From positions 23,036-87,035 of the forward strand of contig NZ_BMHV01000015.1 of NCBI RefSeq assembly GCF_014641495.1: DNA of 64,000 nt, in the 5' to 3' direction. Position 1 is the first letter of the stretch, and every line of letters begins with the position of its first letter. Source of the DNA: Terasakiella brassicae. GTDB lineage: Bacteria; Pseudomonadota; Alphaproteobacteria; Rhodospirillales; Terasakiellaceae. The notes under the pieces were generated by a model, which saw only the letters and a program-made list of their open reading frames with translations, did no database searches and was not told the DNA's origin. The position numbers and the translations under genes were made by a program. Below are positions 39,316 through 48,919 of this stretch, one piece after another.

Positions 39316-40686
39316 ATGCATCAACATTCTAAACATGCTCTCCTACCACGCTATCATGGCAAATCCTGGCTCAATGTCCGTCTGCCACGCAAAACCGTCG
39401 AATGGTGTGAAGGTGGTGCAAAATCTCTTGCACATGATTGTACCGACGAAAAGTCCCTGATGACGACTTTAAAAGAGCTAAATAAAACAAATGCATGGGT
39501 TTGGCCCAAACGAAAACATATTTTTCTGTCCGACCTGCATGGCGACCCCGATGCTTTTGCCGCCTCGTTGGTCTTATCCGGTTGCATTAAAAAAAACGGA
39601 CCAAAGCCCACTGATTTTTCTTTGAATGAAAGTGGGCGTAAAGCTAACTTTATCATCGGTGGTGATTGTTTTGATAAAGGGCCAAGCAGCCTCGGATTAT
39701 TACGGACAATTCGCCATCTAAAAGACCAAGGCGCGCGCGTTCGCGTCCTTGCGGGAAATCACGATGTTCGGGTTCTATTTGGTATGCAGGCCATCGGAAA
39801 ACATAAAACACCGAAAAATGAACATTTTTTCATTCGCACCGGGCAAAAAATAATTCCGTTACTCAAAGAAATCTGGACCGAATACTTACAGGAAGCAGAT
39901 TCACTGAAACATATCCCAAATAAACGCACGTGTAAAAAAATGCTCTATCCATCGCGGGAATGGTTCAATCGTTTCCCCGATCTTGCAGAACCACACTTAA
40001 TTTCGCATCAAATTGAACGTGAACTCACCCGCATCAGGAAAAAGTACGATACTTTCGAAGATAAATGTGAAAAAGCAGGATTGAACTTACGTCAGGTTTA
40101 TGCCGCTGCCCTCAAATGGCAAGAGTTATTTTTATTACCGAAAGGGGAATTCCATTGGTTTTACAAACAAATGCGCCTTGCCTTTAAGTCTGGTTCGTTT
40201 CTGTTTATTCATGCCGGCTTAGATAACAAAGTGGCTGAACAACTATCAGGCATTGGCGTCAAAGATTTAAATCGAATATTTAAGCAGGCCCTTCAAGGCG
40301 CCCCTTTCGATTTTTATTACAGTCCCTTATGCAACACAGTGCGAACAAAATATAGAAATGTGGATCATCCCTTTACAAACAAAGGGGCACGGCATGTCCG
40401 GCGTGCAGGTATAAGTGCGATTATTCATGGGCATCGAAATTTACATTCAGGCCAACGGATTGCCCTTCGTAAAGGTGTGCTCAATTTTGAATGTGATGCA
40501 AGTTTAGATAGTCATACCCGTCGCAACGAAAAAATACGCGGACGCGGTGCCGCTGTCACCATTATCCATCCCAAAGGGAAAATATTGGGTTTATCCAGCG
40601 ATTATCCGCATATCAAGCTATTTGCACCGCACAGCACTTTATTGCATTTACAGAAAAAACACGCAAAGAGAAAGACCAAACAATGA
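39316..40686 (+). CDS. PPP-like metallophosphoesterase (GAK block)
   Basis: A 456-aa calcineurin-like phosphatase. The dinuclear metal motifs are SDLHGD (about residue 72), GDCFDKG (about 115), GNHD (about 150), 'FIHAGLDN' (about 296) and 'IIHGHRN' (about 370). The core is expanded by basic helical inserts. It would dephosphorylate a protein or phosphate ester. I chose ATG 39316 (MHQHSKHALL); a frame from 39250 would overlap the upstream gene by 61 bases. It overlaps the amphi-Trp gene by 4 bases. Confidence 0.84.
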   Translation: MHQHSKHALLPRYHGKSWLNVRLPRKTVEWCEGGAKSLAHDCTDEKSLMTTLKELNKTNAWVWPKRKHIFLSDLHGDPDAFAASLVLSGCIKKNGPKPTDFSLNESGRKANFIIGGDCFDKGPSSLGLLRTIRHLKDQGARVRVLAGNHDVRVLFGMQAIGKHKTPKNEHFFIRTGQKIIPLLKEIWTEYLQEADSLKHIPNKRTCKKMLYPSREWFNRFPDLAEPHLISHQIERELTRIRKKYDTFEDKCEKAGLNLRQVYAAALKWQELFLLPKGEFHWFYKQMRLAFKSGSFLFIHAGLDNKVAEQLSGIGVKDLNRIFKQALQGAPFDFYYSPLCNTVRTKYRNVDHPFTNKGARHVRRAGISAIIHGHRNLHSGQRIALRKGVLNFECDASLDSHTRRNEKIRGRGAAVTIIHPKGKILGLSSDYPHIKLFAPHSTLLHLQKKHAKRKTKQ

Positions 40687-40952
40687 AAGATGATCAAAGA
40701 TTTAAACATGAATCTTTGCAGGATTCAAAAACGATTGCCACGCTCCTAAACGCACTGACAAACGCGATTTCAGATGGAAAAATTGTCATGGAAGATGGCA
40801 ACGCCTCATTAACGATGGAACCTAAAGGTTTATTGCACCTTAAACTTTCCGCCTCAAAAGAAGATAACCAAAACCGCCTAAACATTAAAATCTCGTGGCA
40901 AGGGGAAACCAAGATTGAAAGTGGGAAAAATATTAAAATCTCAGGTAGATAA
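40683..40952 (+). CDS. Amphi-Trp domain protein (GAK block)
   Basis: An 89-aa protein matching the short amphi-Trp domain: 'FKHESLQDSKTIATLLNALTNAISDGKIVMEDGNASLTMEPKG' followed by alternating strands 'LLHLKLSASKEDNQNRLNIKISWQGETKI'. The domain is an alternating amphipathic beta unit that I recall as being found in GAK clusters. Its function is unknown; it may be the modified or scaffold protein of the system. It is the last gene of the seven-gene run, overlapping its predecessor by 4 bases, with 78 bases before the EAL gene. Confidence 0.85.
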   Translation: MKDDQRFKHESLQDSKTIATLLNALTNAISDGKIVMEDGNASLTMEPKGLLHLKLSASKEDNQNRLNIKISWQGETKIESGKNIKISGR

Positions 40953-41030
40953 CCATATAACAAAAGGTTGTTGTCAGCCCTATTCTCCGTGTGGCACTAT
41001 GAATTCATAAAAATTCTTGGCCGAGAAAAA

Positions 41031-43865
41031 ATGACAATGAACCAACATAATGTGATTTTGATTGATCAATCAGAACCAAGTGACATTGTCATTTGCCTGC
41101 AAGAAATAGGTATCGTCAATTTCAAGATAGCCCCGACCCTTGATATTGATAGCGACTTTTCCAAAATAGATTTGATTATCGTTGATGCCCAATTGGCCGA
41201 TGAATGTTTGGATTTATTCGACAATACGGCCCGCCCTACCCTCGTCACCATTGCCCCAAAAGGGATAAGTTACGATCAGTTCAGTTTTCTTGCCGAAGAA
41301 TTTGATGAAGTCTTCATTCGTCCTTTTGACCCATATTTTGTAAAGCTCCGGCTTTCCAACCTTTTAAAAACAAAACCACTCACCAGAACGGCATGGGGTC
41401 AAAACAAACAGGACGCGCACTACAAAAAGTTGCTAGACCTCTCTCGAGATATCATCTTAACGGTCACAAACGGTGTCGTCACATATGCCAATAAGACAGC
41501 TTTAAATACTCTGGATATTTCGCAAGGAACTTTAATCGGCAAGCGACTTTCCCTCATCGCCCATAATGATTGTGCGCAATTCATCGAAGAATCCTTACCG
41601 GAACTTGCTGAAACCCAAGACCGACTGCAAGTCCAATTCAAGGGCAACAGAAATGACAAAATTCATGCCCTGCTGACGGTCACTCCCATTCCTGAAGAAT
41701 GCCCCAACACATATCTCCTGCAAGCCATTGACCATCTTGAACAAAAAAGTGCACTGGAGACTCTTCTACAACGCGAACGCCAATATAAGAGTTTGGTGGA
41801 AATGTCCTCCAATCTAATTTTTATAGTAAGCGATGGCGTTATTATTTACGCAAATCCCAGTTGTGAAGAAAAATTAAATAGCAATCGGCAAAAAGGTTCT
41901 CTCATCGGCAGGCCCTTAGCCAGCATCGTTGATATAGATTACGTTTCCATCATTGACGGCAGTTTAGGCGAACTTGCCGAAATGAATGAACGTTTACCCC
42001 TTAAAATTCATTCATTAGATGGGACACTCCTTGATGTCGTTCTGCGTGTCGCTCATATGAATAGCGAACTGAACGAAACTTATCTGATTGAAGCTGTTGA
42101 TGTCAGTAAACAAAAACGTTCTGCCGAAGCTTTATTGGAACGCGAAGAACGCCTGAGCGGCATTGTCGATAATGCCCCGGATGCCATTATATCAATGGAT
42201 GAACAAGGTAATATCGAGTCTTTCAACAATTCCGCCGTTAAAATCTTTGGACTTTCCAGTGACGATGCAATCCATAAAAACTTGCTGGACCTTGTGCGCT
42301 TCGAAAACGACCCGGATAATTTTACAAAAAATGAAGAAATACTACTAAAAGATTGCTCGGCACGAGAAGCTGTCGGCTTGCATATATCCGGTAAAGAAAT
42401 CAATATCGACTTGTCGATTAAGTCTATGCACTTTGGTGAACAAAAAAGCTATATCGCCATTATTCGTGATGTCACCTTGCAAAAACGTGACCATGAAGAA
42501 CTGGCATTTCTTGCCAACCATGACCCCCTGACCAAACTGCCCAATAGTCATTTCCTTTTAAAAACCCTAGAAAGAATTACAGAAGATAAAAGCGAAACAT
42601 GTGTTTGTTGTGTATTGTTCATCACACTTGAACGGCTGAACCGGGTAAATGATCTTTTCGGTCATCAAATGGTTGATCAGGTATTGGGCGCAGTCGCAAT
42701 CCGTCTCAATGAAACCATCGGACATAACAATATAATCGGGCGCTGGGGGGGTGGTAAATTTGTTGCTATTCTTAATGAACTGGCTCTGGAACAATCAACC
42801 AAAGAAATTTGCGAATCCATTATCGCAACTATTAGCCAACCTTTTTTTATCGAGGACAATGAAATCGTCATTGGGTGTAAAATAGGTGTCAGTTGCTATC
42901 CAATGGATTGTGATAACCCATCCAGTCTCGTAAAGAACGCTGGTATGGCAGCCTTTGCTGCACGCCAAGAAGAAAACGCCGATTACCTTTTCTATACCAA
43001 AGCGATGGAAGCCGAAGCGGAAGAACGCGATATGCTGGAGCGCGAATTGCGGCTTGCCTTGGAAAACGACCAGCTTCAAGTGTACTACCAACCTAAGATT
43101 GATCTTTCAACCGGTCATATTCGTGGTATGGAGGCTCTTATCCGATGGATCCATCCTGATTTGGGCTTCATTTCACCAGCCAAGTTCATTCCTATCGCAG
43201 AAGAAACCGGACAGATTATTACCATTGGCGAATGGGTCTTACGTCGATCCTGTTACGATACGCAAAACTGGATCAATCAAGGGGCATCTCGTCATTTAAA
43301 AGTTGCTGTTAACCTGTCTGGCCGACAGCTGGATGAAGAAAAGTTACCTCAAACCATTCAAGATATTCTGGAAGAAACCGGCCTTCACCCCACCAATCTA
43401 GAACTGGAAGTCACCGAAAGTTCCTTGATGCGCGATATTGACCAGGGAATGCGGATACTCAAAAGCTTACGCGACCTTGGGATTACAACGGCTATTGATG
43501 ATTTTGGAACCGGGTATTCATCCCTCAGCTACCTGAGGCGTATTCCACTGGATACTTTAAAAATTGACCAATCGTTCGTGCGAAACCTTCATGTTGATCC
43601 GGATGATGCCGCCATTGCCCGCACCATTATGGATATGGCGGACAATATGGGATTAACGGTCGTTGCTGAAGGCATAGAAATAGAAGAACACGAAACCTTT
43701 TTACAATCTATTCATTGCCATATCGGGCAAGGGTATTATTACTCTAAACCCGTTCCTCCGGCTGAGTTTGATAAGCTTCTGACGACCTTCTCACCACCCA
43801 AAAGCCTGAATAACCGACGGACGGGCGAAGACCGACGAATACAAAAAGACCGCAGAAAACCTTAG
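41031..43865 (+). CDS. REC-like/PAS/degenerate GGDEF/EAL c-di-GMP phosphodiesterase
   Basis: A 944-aa signalling protein. The N-terminal ~115 residues resemble a receiver ('VILIDQSEPSDIVICLQEIG', 'DLIIVDAQ'). Three PAS-like domains follow (about 120-500). The GGDEF motif is GGGKF, so the cyclase should be inactive. The EAL domain is complete: MEALIRW, NLSGRQL, 'EVTESSLM', 'DDFGTGYSSLSYL', 'LKIDQSFV', 'VVAEGIE' and 'GQGYYYSKP'. It should hydrolyse c-di-GMP. The tail is highly basic (RRTGEDRRIQKDRRKP). ATG 41031 is the most likely start; a TTG at 40968 is possible. It lies 78 bases after the amphi-Trp gene and may extend the GAK transcript. Confidence 0.88.
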   Translation: MTMNQHNVILIDQSEPSDIVICLQEIGIVNFKIAPTLDIDSDFSKIDLIIVDAQLADECLDLFDNTARPTLVTIAPKGISYDQFSFLAEEFDEVFIRPFDPYFVKLRLSNLLKTKPLTRTAWGQNKQDAHYKKLLDLSRDIILTVTNGVVTYANKTALNTLDISQGTLIGKRLSLIAHNDCAQFIEESLPELAETQDRLQVQFKGNRNDKIHALLTVTPIPEECPNTYLLQAIDHLEQKSALETLLQRERQYKSLVEMSSNLIFIVSDGVIIYANPSCEEKLNSNRQKGSLIGRPLASIVDIDYVSIIDGSLGELAEMNERLPLKIHSLDGTLLDVVLRVAHMNSELNETYLIEAVDVSKQKRSAEALLEREERLSGIVDNAPDAIISMDEQGNIESFNNSAVKIFGLSSDDAIHKNLLDLVRFENDPDNFTKNEEILLKDCSAREAVGLHISGKEINIDLSIKSMHFGEQKSYIAIIRDVTLQKRDHEELAFLANHDPLTKLPNSHFLLKTLERITEDKSETCVCCVLFITLERLNRVNDLFGHQMVDQVLGAVAIRLNETIGHNNIIGRWGGGKFVAILNELALEQSTKEICESIIATISQPFFIEDNEIVIGCKIGVSCYPMDCDNPSSLVKNAGMAAFAARQEENADYLFYTKAMEAEAEERDMLERELRLALENDQLQVYYQPKIDLSTGHIRGMEALIRWIHPDLGFISPAKFIPIAEETGQIITIGEWVLRRSCYDTQNWINQGASRHLKVAVNLSGRQLDEEKLPQTIQDILEETGLHPTNLELEVTESSLMRDIDQGMRILKSLRDLGITTAIDDFGTGYSSLSYLRRIPLDTLKIDQSFVRNLHVDPDDAAIARTIMDMADNMGLTVVAEGIEIEEHETFLQSIHCHIGQGYYYSKPVPPAEFDKLLTTFSPPKSLNNRRTGEDRRIQKDRRKP

Positions 43866-45421
43866 ACGACAGCTTCTTCTTTCTGTGGGCGGGTCGTTGC
43901 GCAATAAAGTTCTTCATTCGTTTCCTGTTCTACCCCGGTTAAAACGATGTGATATCCCCATAACAGTTTTAAATGCTTAAGAACTTCATTCCTTGTTTGT
44001 TCATGTAGCAAAATTCTATTTTTGCATCGATGGCGTAGGAATAGAGTTCGATCCCCTCTGATATTTACGTCAACCACCTGAATATCCGGTTCTTGTAAAG
44101 AGAGGTTATAACTTTCCGCCAAGGCATTTCGCACCTGACGATAACCGGATTTGTTATGAATAGCGCCCACTTCCAATGTCGGAGATTTACTATCATCTGC
44201 AATGGAAAACAGCCTCATCTTACGCATAAGATAGGGGCTCAGATATTGTAAGATAAAAGACTCATCACGATAATTGGCCCATGCATCCAACAGCGTGTCA
44301 CGCCATTCCCCATTGCCTGCAATGGCCGGGAACCAATCACGATCTTCATCTGTGGGTTCCATACAAATGCGTTTAATGTCCATCATCATATTAAAGCCAA
44401 GTGCGTACGGATTTATGCCGTTGTAGCGGGGATCATCAAAATCAGGTTGAAAGACAACGCTTGTATGACTGTGCAACATCTCCAACAACGCACCTTCACT
44501 TATCAATCCTTTATCGTAAAGACGGTTCATAATCGTATAATGAACAAATGTTGCGCAGCCTTCATTCATCACCTTCGTTTGTTTTTGCGGATAAAAATAT
44601 TGGGCAATATTGCGTACAATGCGCAAAATTTCGCGCTCCCATGTTCTTAGATTGGGGCTATTCTTTTCCAAAAAATAAAGGAGGTTTTCCTCTGGCAGCT
44701 TAAACATTTCCTGCCGTCTTTTTTGTTCAATCTCGCATTCATCCAGTTCTGCGACTGTCTCACGGGCTGCCGGGACAGTGCGCCAAAGATCGTTATAGCT
44801 TCTTTCCTCGTATTCTTCTCTTTCCTGTACTTTCTTACGTAGTGCTTCTTTGGACAGCTTTGGGGGGCGACGATATCGAAAAACACCTTGATCCATCAGG
44901 GCATGGGCTGCATCCAAAATTTCCTCGACCCGTTCAATGCCATAACGTTCTTCACATTTCGCAATATAATCTCTGGCAAAAGAAAGATATTCAAGGATAC
45001 CTTCGGCATCGGTCCATTGTTTGAACAAATAATTGTTTTTGAAAAAATGATTATGCCCAAAAGCCGCATGCGCCATAACCAAGGTCTGCATCGCCATTGA
45101 GCTATCTTCCATATTATAGCTGATACAGGGGCTTGAATTGATGACAATCTCATAAGCCAGCCCAGAATACCCGCGTCGATAGCTATGTTCATCACGTGCA
45201 AAACGTTTTCCAAACGACCAATGCTTGTACATCAAAGGTAAACCGATGGAGGAATAGGCATCCAACATTTGCTCTGACGAGATAACTTCAATCTGATTGG
45301 GATACGTGTCCAAATGAAGTTCATTATGCGCAATCTCTTCAATCGCATCATAAACTTCACTCATAATATCAAACGTCCATTCTGAACGTTCAAAGAGAGG
45401 CTTTGTTTTTTCTTCTATCAT
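43862..45421 (-). CDS. spoVR: SpoVR-family protein (YcgB-like)
   Basis: A 519-aa cytoplasmic protein of the SpoVR/YcgB family. Family features are 'PLMYKHWSFGKRFARDEHSYRRGYSGLAYEIVINSSPCISYNMEDSSM' and 'GHNHFFKNNYLF', 'MNEGCATFVHY' and 'INPYALGFNMM'. The biochemical function is not established. It forms the last gene of the prkA-yeaH-spoVR unit, with 1 base between the yeaH stop and its start, and overlaps the stop of the convergent EAL gene by 4 bases. Confidence 0.93.
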   Translation of the reverse strand: MIEEKTKPLFERSEWTFDIMSEVYDAIEEIAHNELHLDTYPNQIEVISSEQMLDAYSSIGLPLMYKHWSFGKRFARDEHSYRRGYSGLAYEIVINSSPCISYNMEDSSMAMQTLVMAHAAFGHNHFFKNNYLFKQWTDAEGILEYLSFARDYIAKCEERYGIERVEEILDAAHALMDQGVFRYRRPPKLSKEALRKKVQEREEYEERSYNDLWRTVPAARETVAELDECEIEQKRRQEMFKLPEENLLYFLEKNSPNLRTWEREILRIVRNIAQYFYPQKQTKVMNEGCATFVHYTIMNRLYDKGLISEGALLEMLHSHTSVVFQPDFDDPRYNGINPYALGFNMMMDIKRICMEPTDEDRDWFPAIAGNGEWRDTLLDAWANYRDESFILQYLSPYLMRKMRLFSIADDSKSPTLEVGAIHNKSGYRQVRNALAESYNLSLQEPDIQVVDVNIRGDRTLFLRHRCKNRILLHEQTRNEVLKHLKLLWGYHIVLTGVEQETNEELYCATTRPQKEEAVV

Positions 45422-45422
45422 T

Positions 45423-46736
45423 TCAGGCCCCCTTCAGGTCTTTGGCAAACAATTCCCTAAAGACCCCGTAAATATCACCGGGTTGAGAAATTTTCCCCAT
45501 TTTAAAAATTGGCCAACCATCACGAACTTGACGATAGGCTTTCCATAAATCGGAACCACCTTCCCCGTTACGAACAATTTCCATTTCCTGAACATCAACC
45601 ACTTCGATATAGGTGTAATACTGAACCACAGGTAAAATATCGTTGTTCAACAATGAAATACATGTTCCTGAATCACCTGTTGTATTGTCACCATCAGAAA
45701 CTTGTGCCGCGTAAATATTCCAAATATCCGTTGGATAACGTTCACGCTGGATTTTCTTCATTTCTTCCAACGCACGGCTCACAACAGTTCCCCCACTTTC
45801 ACGTCCATAAAAGAAGGTTTCCTCGTCTACTTCCTGTGCAATATGCGTATGACGGATAAAGACAATCTCGGTATATTCGTAACGTCGGTCTAAAAACAAA
45901 TGCAGTAGCAGGAAAAAACGTTTCGCAAGATCTTTCTCTCGTTCCCCCATAGAACCCGAAACATCCATAAGGCAAAACATAACGGCCTTTGAATTTGGCT
46001 GAGGGACTTTTTCAAACGCATGATAGCGCACATCAATAGGATCAATAAAACCAACAACTTGGCGTTTTCGGTTTTTCTTAATCAACAGATTTTTTAATTC
46101 TTCAAGCCGTTCTTTTTGCTTCACACCAAGACGGGACTTGGCTTCCAATTCTGCAATTTCAGCTTCAAGTTCCTCAATTTCCGATTTTTTCGGACGTTTC
46201 AGGGCTGTGCGGCGCGCTAAGGACTGGCGCATCGTACGAACAAGCGTAATATTCGATGTCGTCCCCGATGTTCGATATCCTGCGTGCTTTGTCTGAAAAT
46301 TTCGTACATCTGTGAGAGATTTTTTTACAAGATCAGGCAGTTCCAAGTCTTCGAAAAACAAATCAAGAAATTCATCCCGTGTCAGGGTAAAGCTGAAATC
46401 ATCTTGGCCTTCGCCATCATCTGAACCTTGCTTGCCCCGTCCCCCGGCACCACCCCCTTCAGGACGTTTTATTTTATCACCCGGCATAAAGTCTTTATTA
46501 CCGGGAAAAACCCGGTTTTTTGAACCTGTTCGCCCATCATTGAAAAACTTGGGTTCTTCAATCCCTTTGGTTGGAATGGTGATTTTCTCACCCGTTGCCA
46601 AGTCTTTGATGCTCCGATCTTTCAAAGACTTATCAACAACTTCCTTAATGCGGGCACGTGCCCGTTTTACAAAGCGTTGACGATTGCCGAGGCTTTTGCC
46701 TTTCGGGTTCTCGCGTCTATCAACGAAGTATCGCAT
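45423..46736 (-). CDS. yeaH: YeaH/YhbH family protein (DUF444, vWA-like)
   Basis: A 437-aa protein of the DUF444 family that travels with PrkA. It has 'FVDRRENPKGKSLGNRQRFVKRARARIKEVVDKSL' at the N-terminus, a glycine-rich acidic linker (about 85-110), and a vWA-like domain with a MIDAS-type 'FCLMDVSGSMGEREKDLAKRFFLLLH' motif and 'GGTVVSRALEEM'. In E. coli YeaG and YeaH act together in stress and starvation. It lies 5 bases after prkA and 1 base before spoVR. Confidence 0.94.
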   Translation of the reverse strand: MRYFVDRRENPKGKSLGNRQRFVKRARARIKEVVDKSLKDRSIKDLATGEKITIPTKGIEEPKFFNDGRTGSKNRVFPGNKDFMPGDKIKRPEGGGAGGRGKQGSDDGEGQDDFSFTLTRDEFLDLFFEDLELPDLVKKSLTDVRNFQTKHAGYRTSGTTSNITLVRTMRQSLARRTALKRPKKSEIEELEAEIAELEAKSRLGVKQKERLEELKNLLIKKNRKRQVVGFIDPIDVRYHAFEKVPQPNSKAVMFCLMDVSGSMGEREKDLAKRFFLLLHLFLDRRYEYTEIVFIRHTHIAQEVDEETFFYGRESGGTVVSRALEEMKKIQRERYPTDIWNIYAAQVSDGDNTTGDSGTCISLLNNDILPVVQYYTYIEVVDVQEMEIVRNGEGGSDLWKAYRQVRDGWPIFKMGKISQPGDIYGVFRELFAKDLKGA

Positions 46737-46741
46737 CGCAA

Positions 46742-48676
46742 TTACCCCGCTTTGTTAACGCGCATATACCATTCTACAAGTCGTCTGACCTGACGTTCGG
46801 AATATCCGTGTTCTTTCATCCTTTCGACAAATTCACCATGTTTGGCTTCAGTTTCCCCATCTTTTTTGGTGCCAAAACTGATCACAGGAAGCAAATCTTC
46901 GACTTGATTGAACATATGTTTTTCAATCACATCCCGCAGTTTCTCATAAGAGGTCCAAAGCGGGTTCTTGCCTTTATTGTTTGCTCTTGCGCGCAAAACA
47001 AATTTCACAACCTCATTTCGGAAATCTTTAGGGTTGGCAATCCCTGCCGGTTTTTCAATTTTGGAAAGCTCTCCATCCAGAATATCACGAGAGAACATCT
47101 GCCCCGTATCCGGGTCTTTAAAATCCTGTTCTTCAATCCACGCATCCGCATAGGCGATATAGCGATCAAACAGGTTTTGACCATATTCTGAATAAGATTC
47201 CAGATAGGCCCGTTGAATTTCATTGCCGATAAACTCGGCATAACGCGGGGCCAGTTCGGATTTAATGAAGTTCAGATATTCTTCTTCTTTCTCTTTGGTA
47301 AATTGCTCCCGCTTGATTGCCATCTCCAAGACGTACATCAAATGTACAGGATCAGCCGCAATTTCAGCCGTATCATAATTAAACGTCTGAGAAAGTACTT
47401 TAAAGGCAAAGCGGGTCGAAATACCGTTCATCCCTTCATCAACACCAGCCATATCCCGATATTCCTGTACCGAGCGTGCTTTGGGGTCCGTATCTTTCAG
47501 GTTTTCACCATCATAGACACGCATTTTTGAGAACAGGTTGGAATTGTCATGCGGTTTTAATCGCGTCAGTACAGAAAATTGAGCCATTAATCGCAAAGTT
47601 TCCGGTGCACAAGTCGCCGTGGCCAACTGCGAATTTTCCAAAAGCTTTTTATAAATTTTGGTTTCTTCACTCACCCGTAGGCAATAGGGAACCTTCACAA
47701 TACAAATCCGGTCCAGAAAGGCCTCGTTGTTTTTATTGTTCTTGAATTGTACCCATTCACTTTCATTAGAATGGGCAAGGATAATGCCCTGATAAGGAAA
47801 GGCACCGAAACTTTCCGTTCCCAGATAGTTTTCTTCCTGTGTTGCCGTTAACAAGGGGTGTAAGACCTTTATCGGCGCCTTAAACATTTCAACAAATTCC
47901 ATAATCCCTTGTGTTGTCCGGTTTAACCCACCGGAAAAACTATAGGCATCAGGATCATGTTGGCTAAAATGTTCAAGTTGGCGAATATCAACTTTGCCTA
48001 CCAGCGTTGAAATGTCCTGATTATTTTCATCACCGGGTTCAACCTTGGCAACACAGCGTTGATGCAGTTTCGACGGCATCATTCTGACAACCGTAAACTG
48101 GGAAATATCCCCGTCAAATTCTTGCAGGCGTTTCGCTGACCAAGGGGACATCAAACCGTTTAAACGACGCCGGGCAATATTATATTTATCTTCAAACAAA
48201 TCCGCGAATTTGGTCGGATTAAACAATCCCAGAGGCGATTCAAAAACCGGACTGACTTGATCCCCTGCCTTCAGTACATAAATCGGAAATTCTTCCATCA
48301 ATGCTTTCAAACGTTCTGCAATTGAAGATTTCCCGCCCCCGACAGGACCAAGCAGGTAAAGCACCTGTTTCTTTTCTTCCAGACCTTGCGCGGCATAATT
48401 GAAATAACCTGCAATGCGTTCAATGGTTTCTTCCATCCCATAAAAATCTTTAAAAGACGGATAAACCTTGATTGTCCTATTTTGATATATGCGTCCCAAG
48501 ACCGGGTCGGAATTGGTATCAATCAATTCAGGTTCCCCAATCGCCATAACCATACGTTCGGCTGCTGAGGCATACATCATCGGGTCGTCACGGCAGCCCA
48601 ACAGGTATTCCTGCAGAGACAGCTCTTCCTGACGTTCCTTCGCATACATTTCGGAATATAAGTCGAAGACTTCCAT
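46742..48676 (-). CDS. prkA: PrkA serine protein kinase (YeaG-like)
   Basis: A 644-aa AAA-type protein kinase. The N-terminal AAA domain has a P-loop GPVGGGKSS (about 109-117) and 'GIMEFVEMFKAP' and 'YQGIILAHSNESEW' segments; the C-terminal part (about 400-640) is the PrkA kinase-like region. Its E. coli relative YeaG takes part in nutrient-stress responses. It is the first gene of the prkA-yeaH-spoVR operon. The ATG at 48676 opens with EVFDLYSEMYAKERQEELSL, the usual PrkA start. Confidence 0.95.
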   Translation of the reverse strand: MEVFDLYSEMYAKERQEELSLQEYLLGCRDDPMMYASAAERMVMAIGEPELIDTNSDPVLGRIYQNRTIKVYPSFKDFYGMEETIERIAGYFNYAAQGLEEKKQVLYLLGPVGGGKSSIAERLKALMEEFPIYVLKAGDQVSPVFESPLGLFNPTKFADLFEDKYNIARRRLNGLMSPWSAKRLQEFDGDISQFTVVRMMPSKLHQRCVAKVEPGDENNQDISTLVGKVDIRQLEHFSQHDPDAYSFSGGLNRTTQGIMEFVEMFKAPIKVLHPLLTATQEENYLGTESFGAFPYQGIILAHSNESEWVQFKNNKNNEAFLDRICIVKVPYCLRVSEETKIYKKLLENSQLATATCAPETLRLMAQFSVLTRLKPHDNSNLFSKMRVYDGENLKDTDPKARSVQEYRDMAGVDEGMNGISTRFAFKVLSQTFNYDTAEIAADPVHLMYVLEMAIKREQFTKEKEEEYLNFIKSELAPRYAEFIGNEIQRAYLESYSEYGQNLFDRYIAYADAWIEEQDFKDPDTGQMFSRDILDGELSKIEKPAGIANPKDFRNEVVKFVLRARANNKGKNPLWTSYEKLRDVIEKHMFNQVEDLLPVISFGTKKDGETEAKHGEFVERMKEHGYSERQVRRLVEWYMRVNKAG

Positions 48677-48848
48677 GACACGTTCCTTTTTTCTCGGCGC
48701 GAACCGTTTTTAGGAATGTCCGTCAACACGCTTCGCACGTCTTAGTTATTGAATTCATATCCTACTATTGAGGTGGGGATTGGATTTATCGTTTCAATGC
48801 ATGCAATTATAAAAAAAGAAAAAAACGATGTTTTAGGACAAGCTAATT

Positions 48849-48862
48849 TTGATTAAGATCAA
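48849..48862. promoter_or_regulatory. FNR box upstream of the di-heme cytochrome c gene
   Basis: TTGATTAAGATCAA is a perfect match to the FNR/Anr consensus TTGAT-N4-ATCAA. It is centred about 64 bases before the ATG at 48920. A TATGAG at 48891-48896 could be the -10 box of a class II FNR promoter. It could also act on prkA in the other direction. Confidence 0.7.
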
Positions 48863-48919
48863 TGCTGCATTCCCTAATCTGGGACAGAAGTATGAGAAAA
48901 TTGTCAGATAAGCAGGCAA

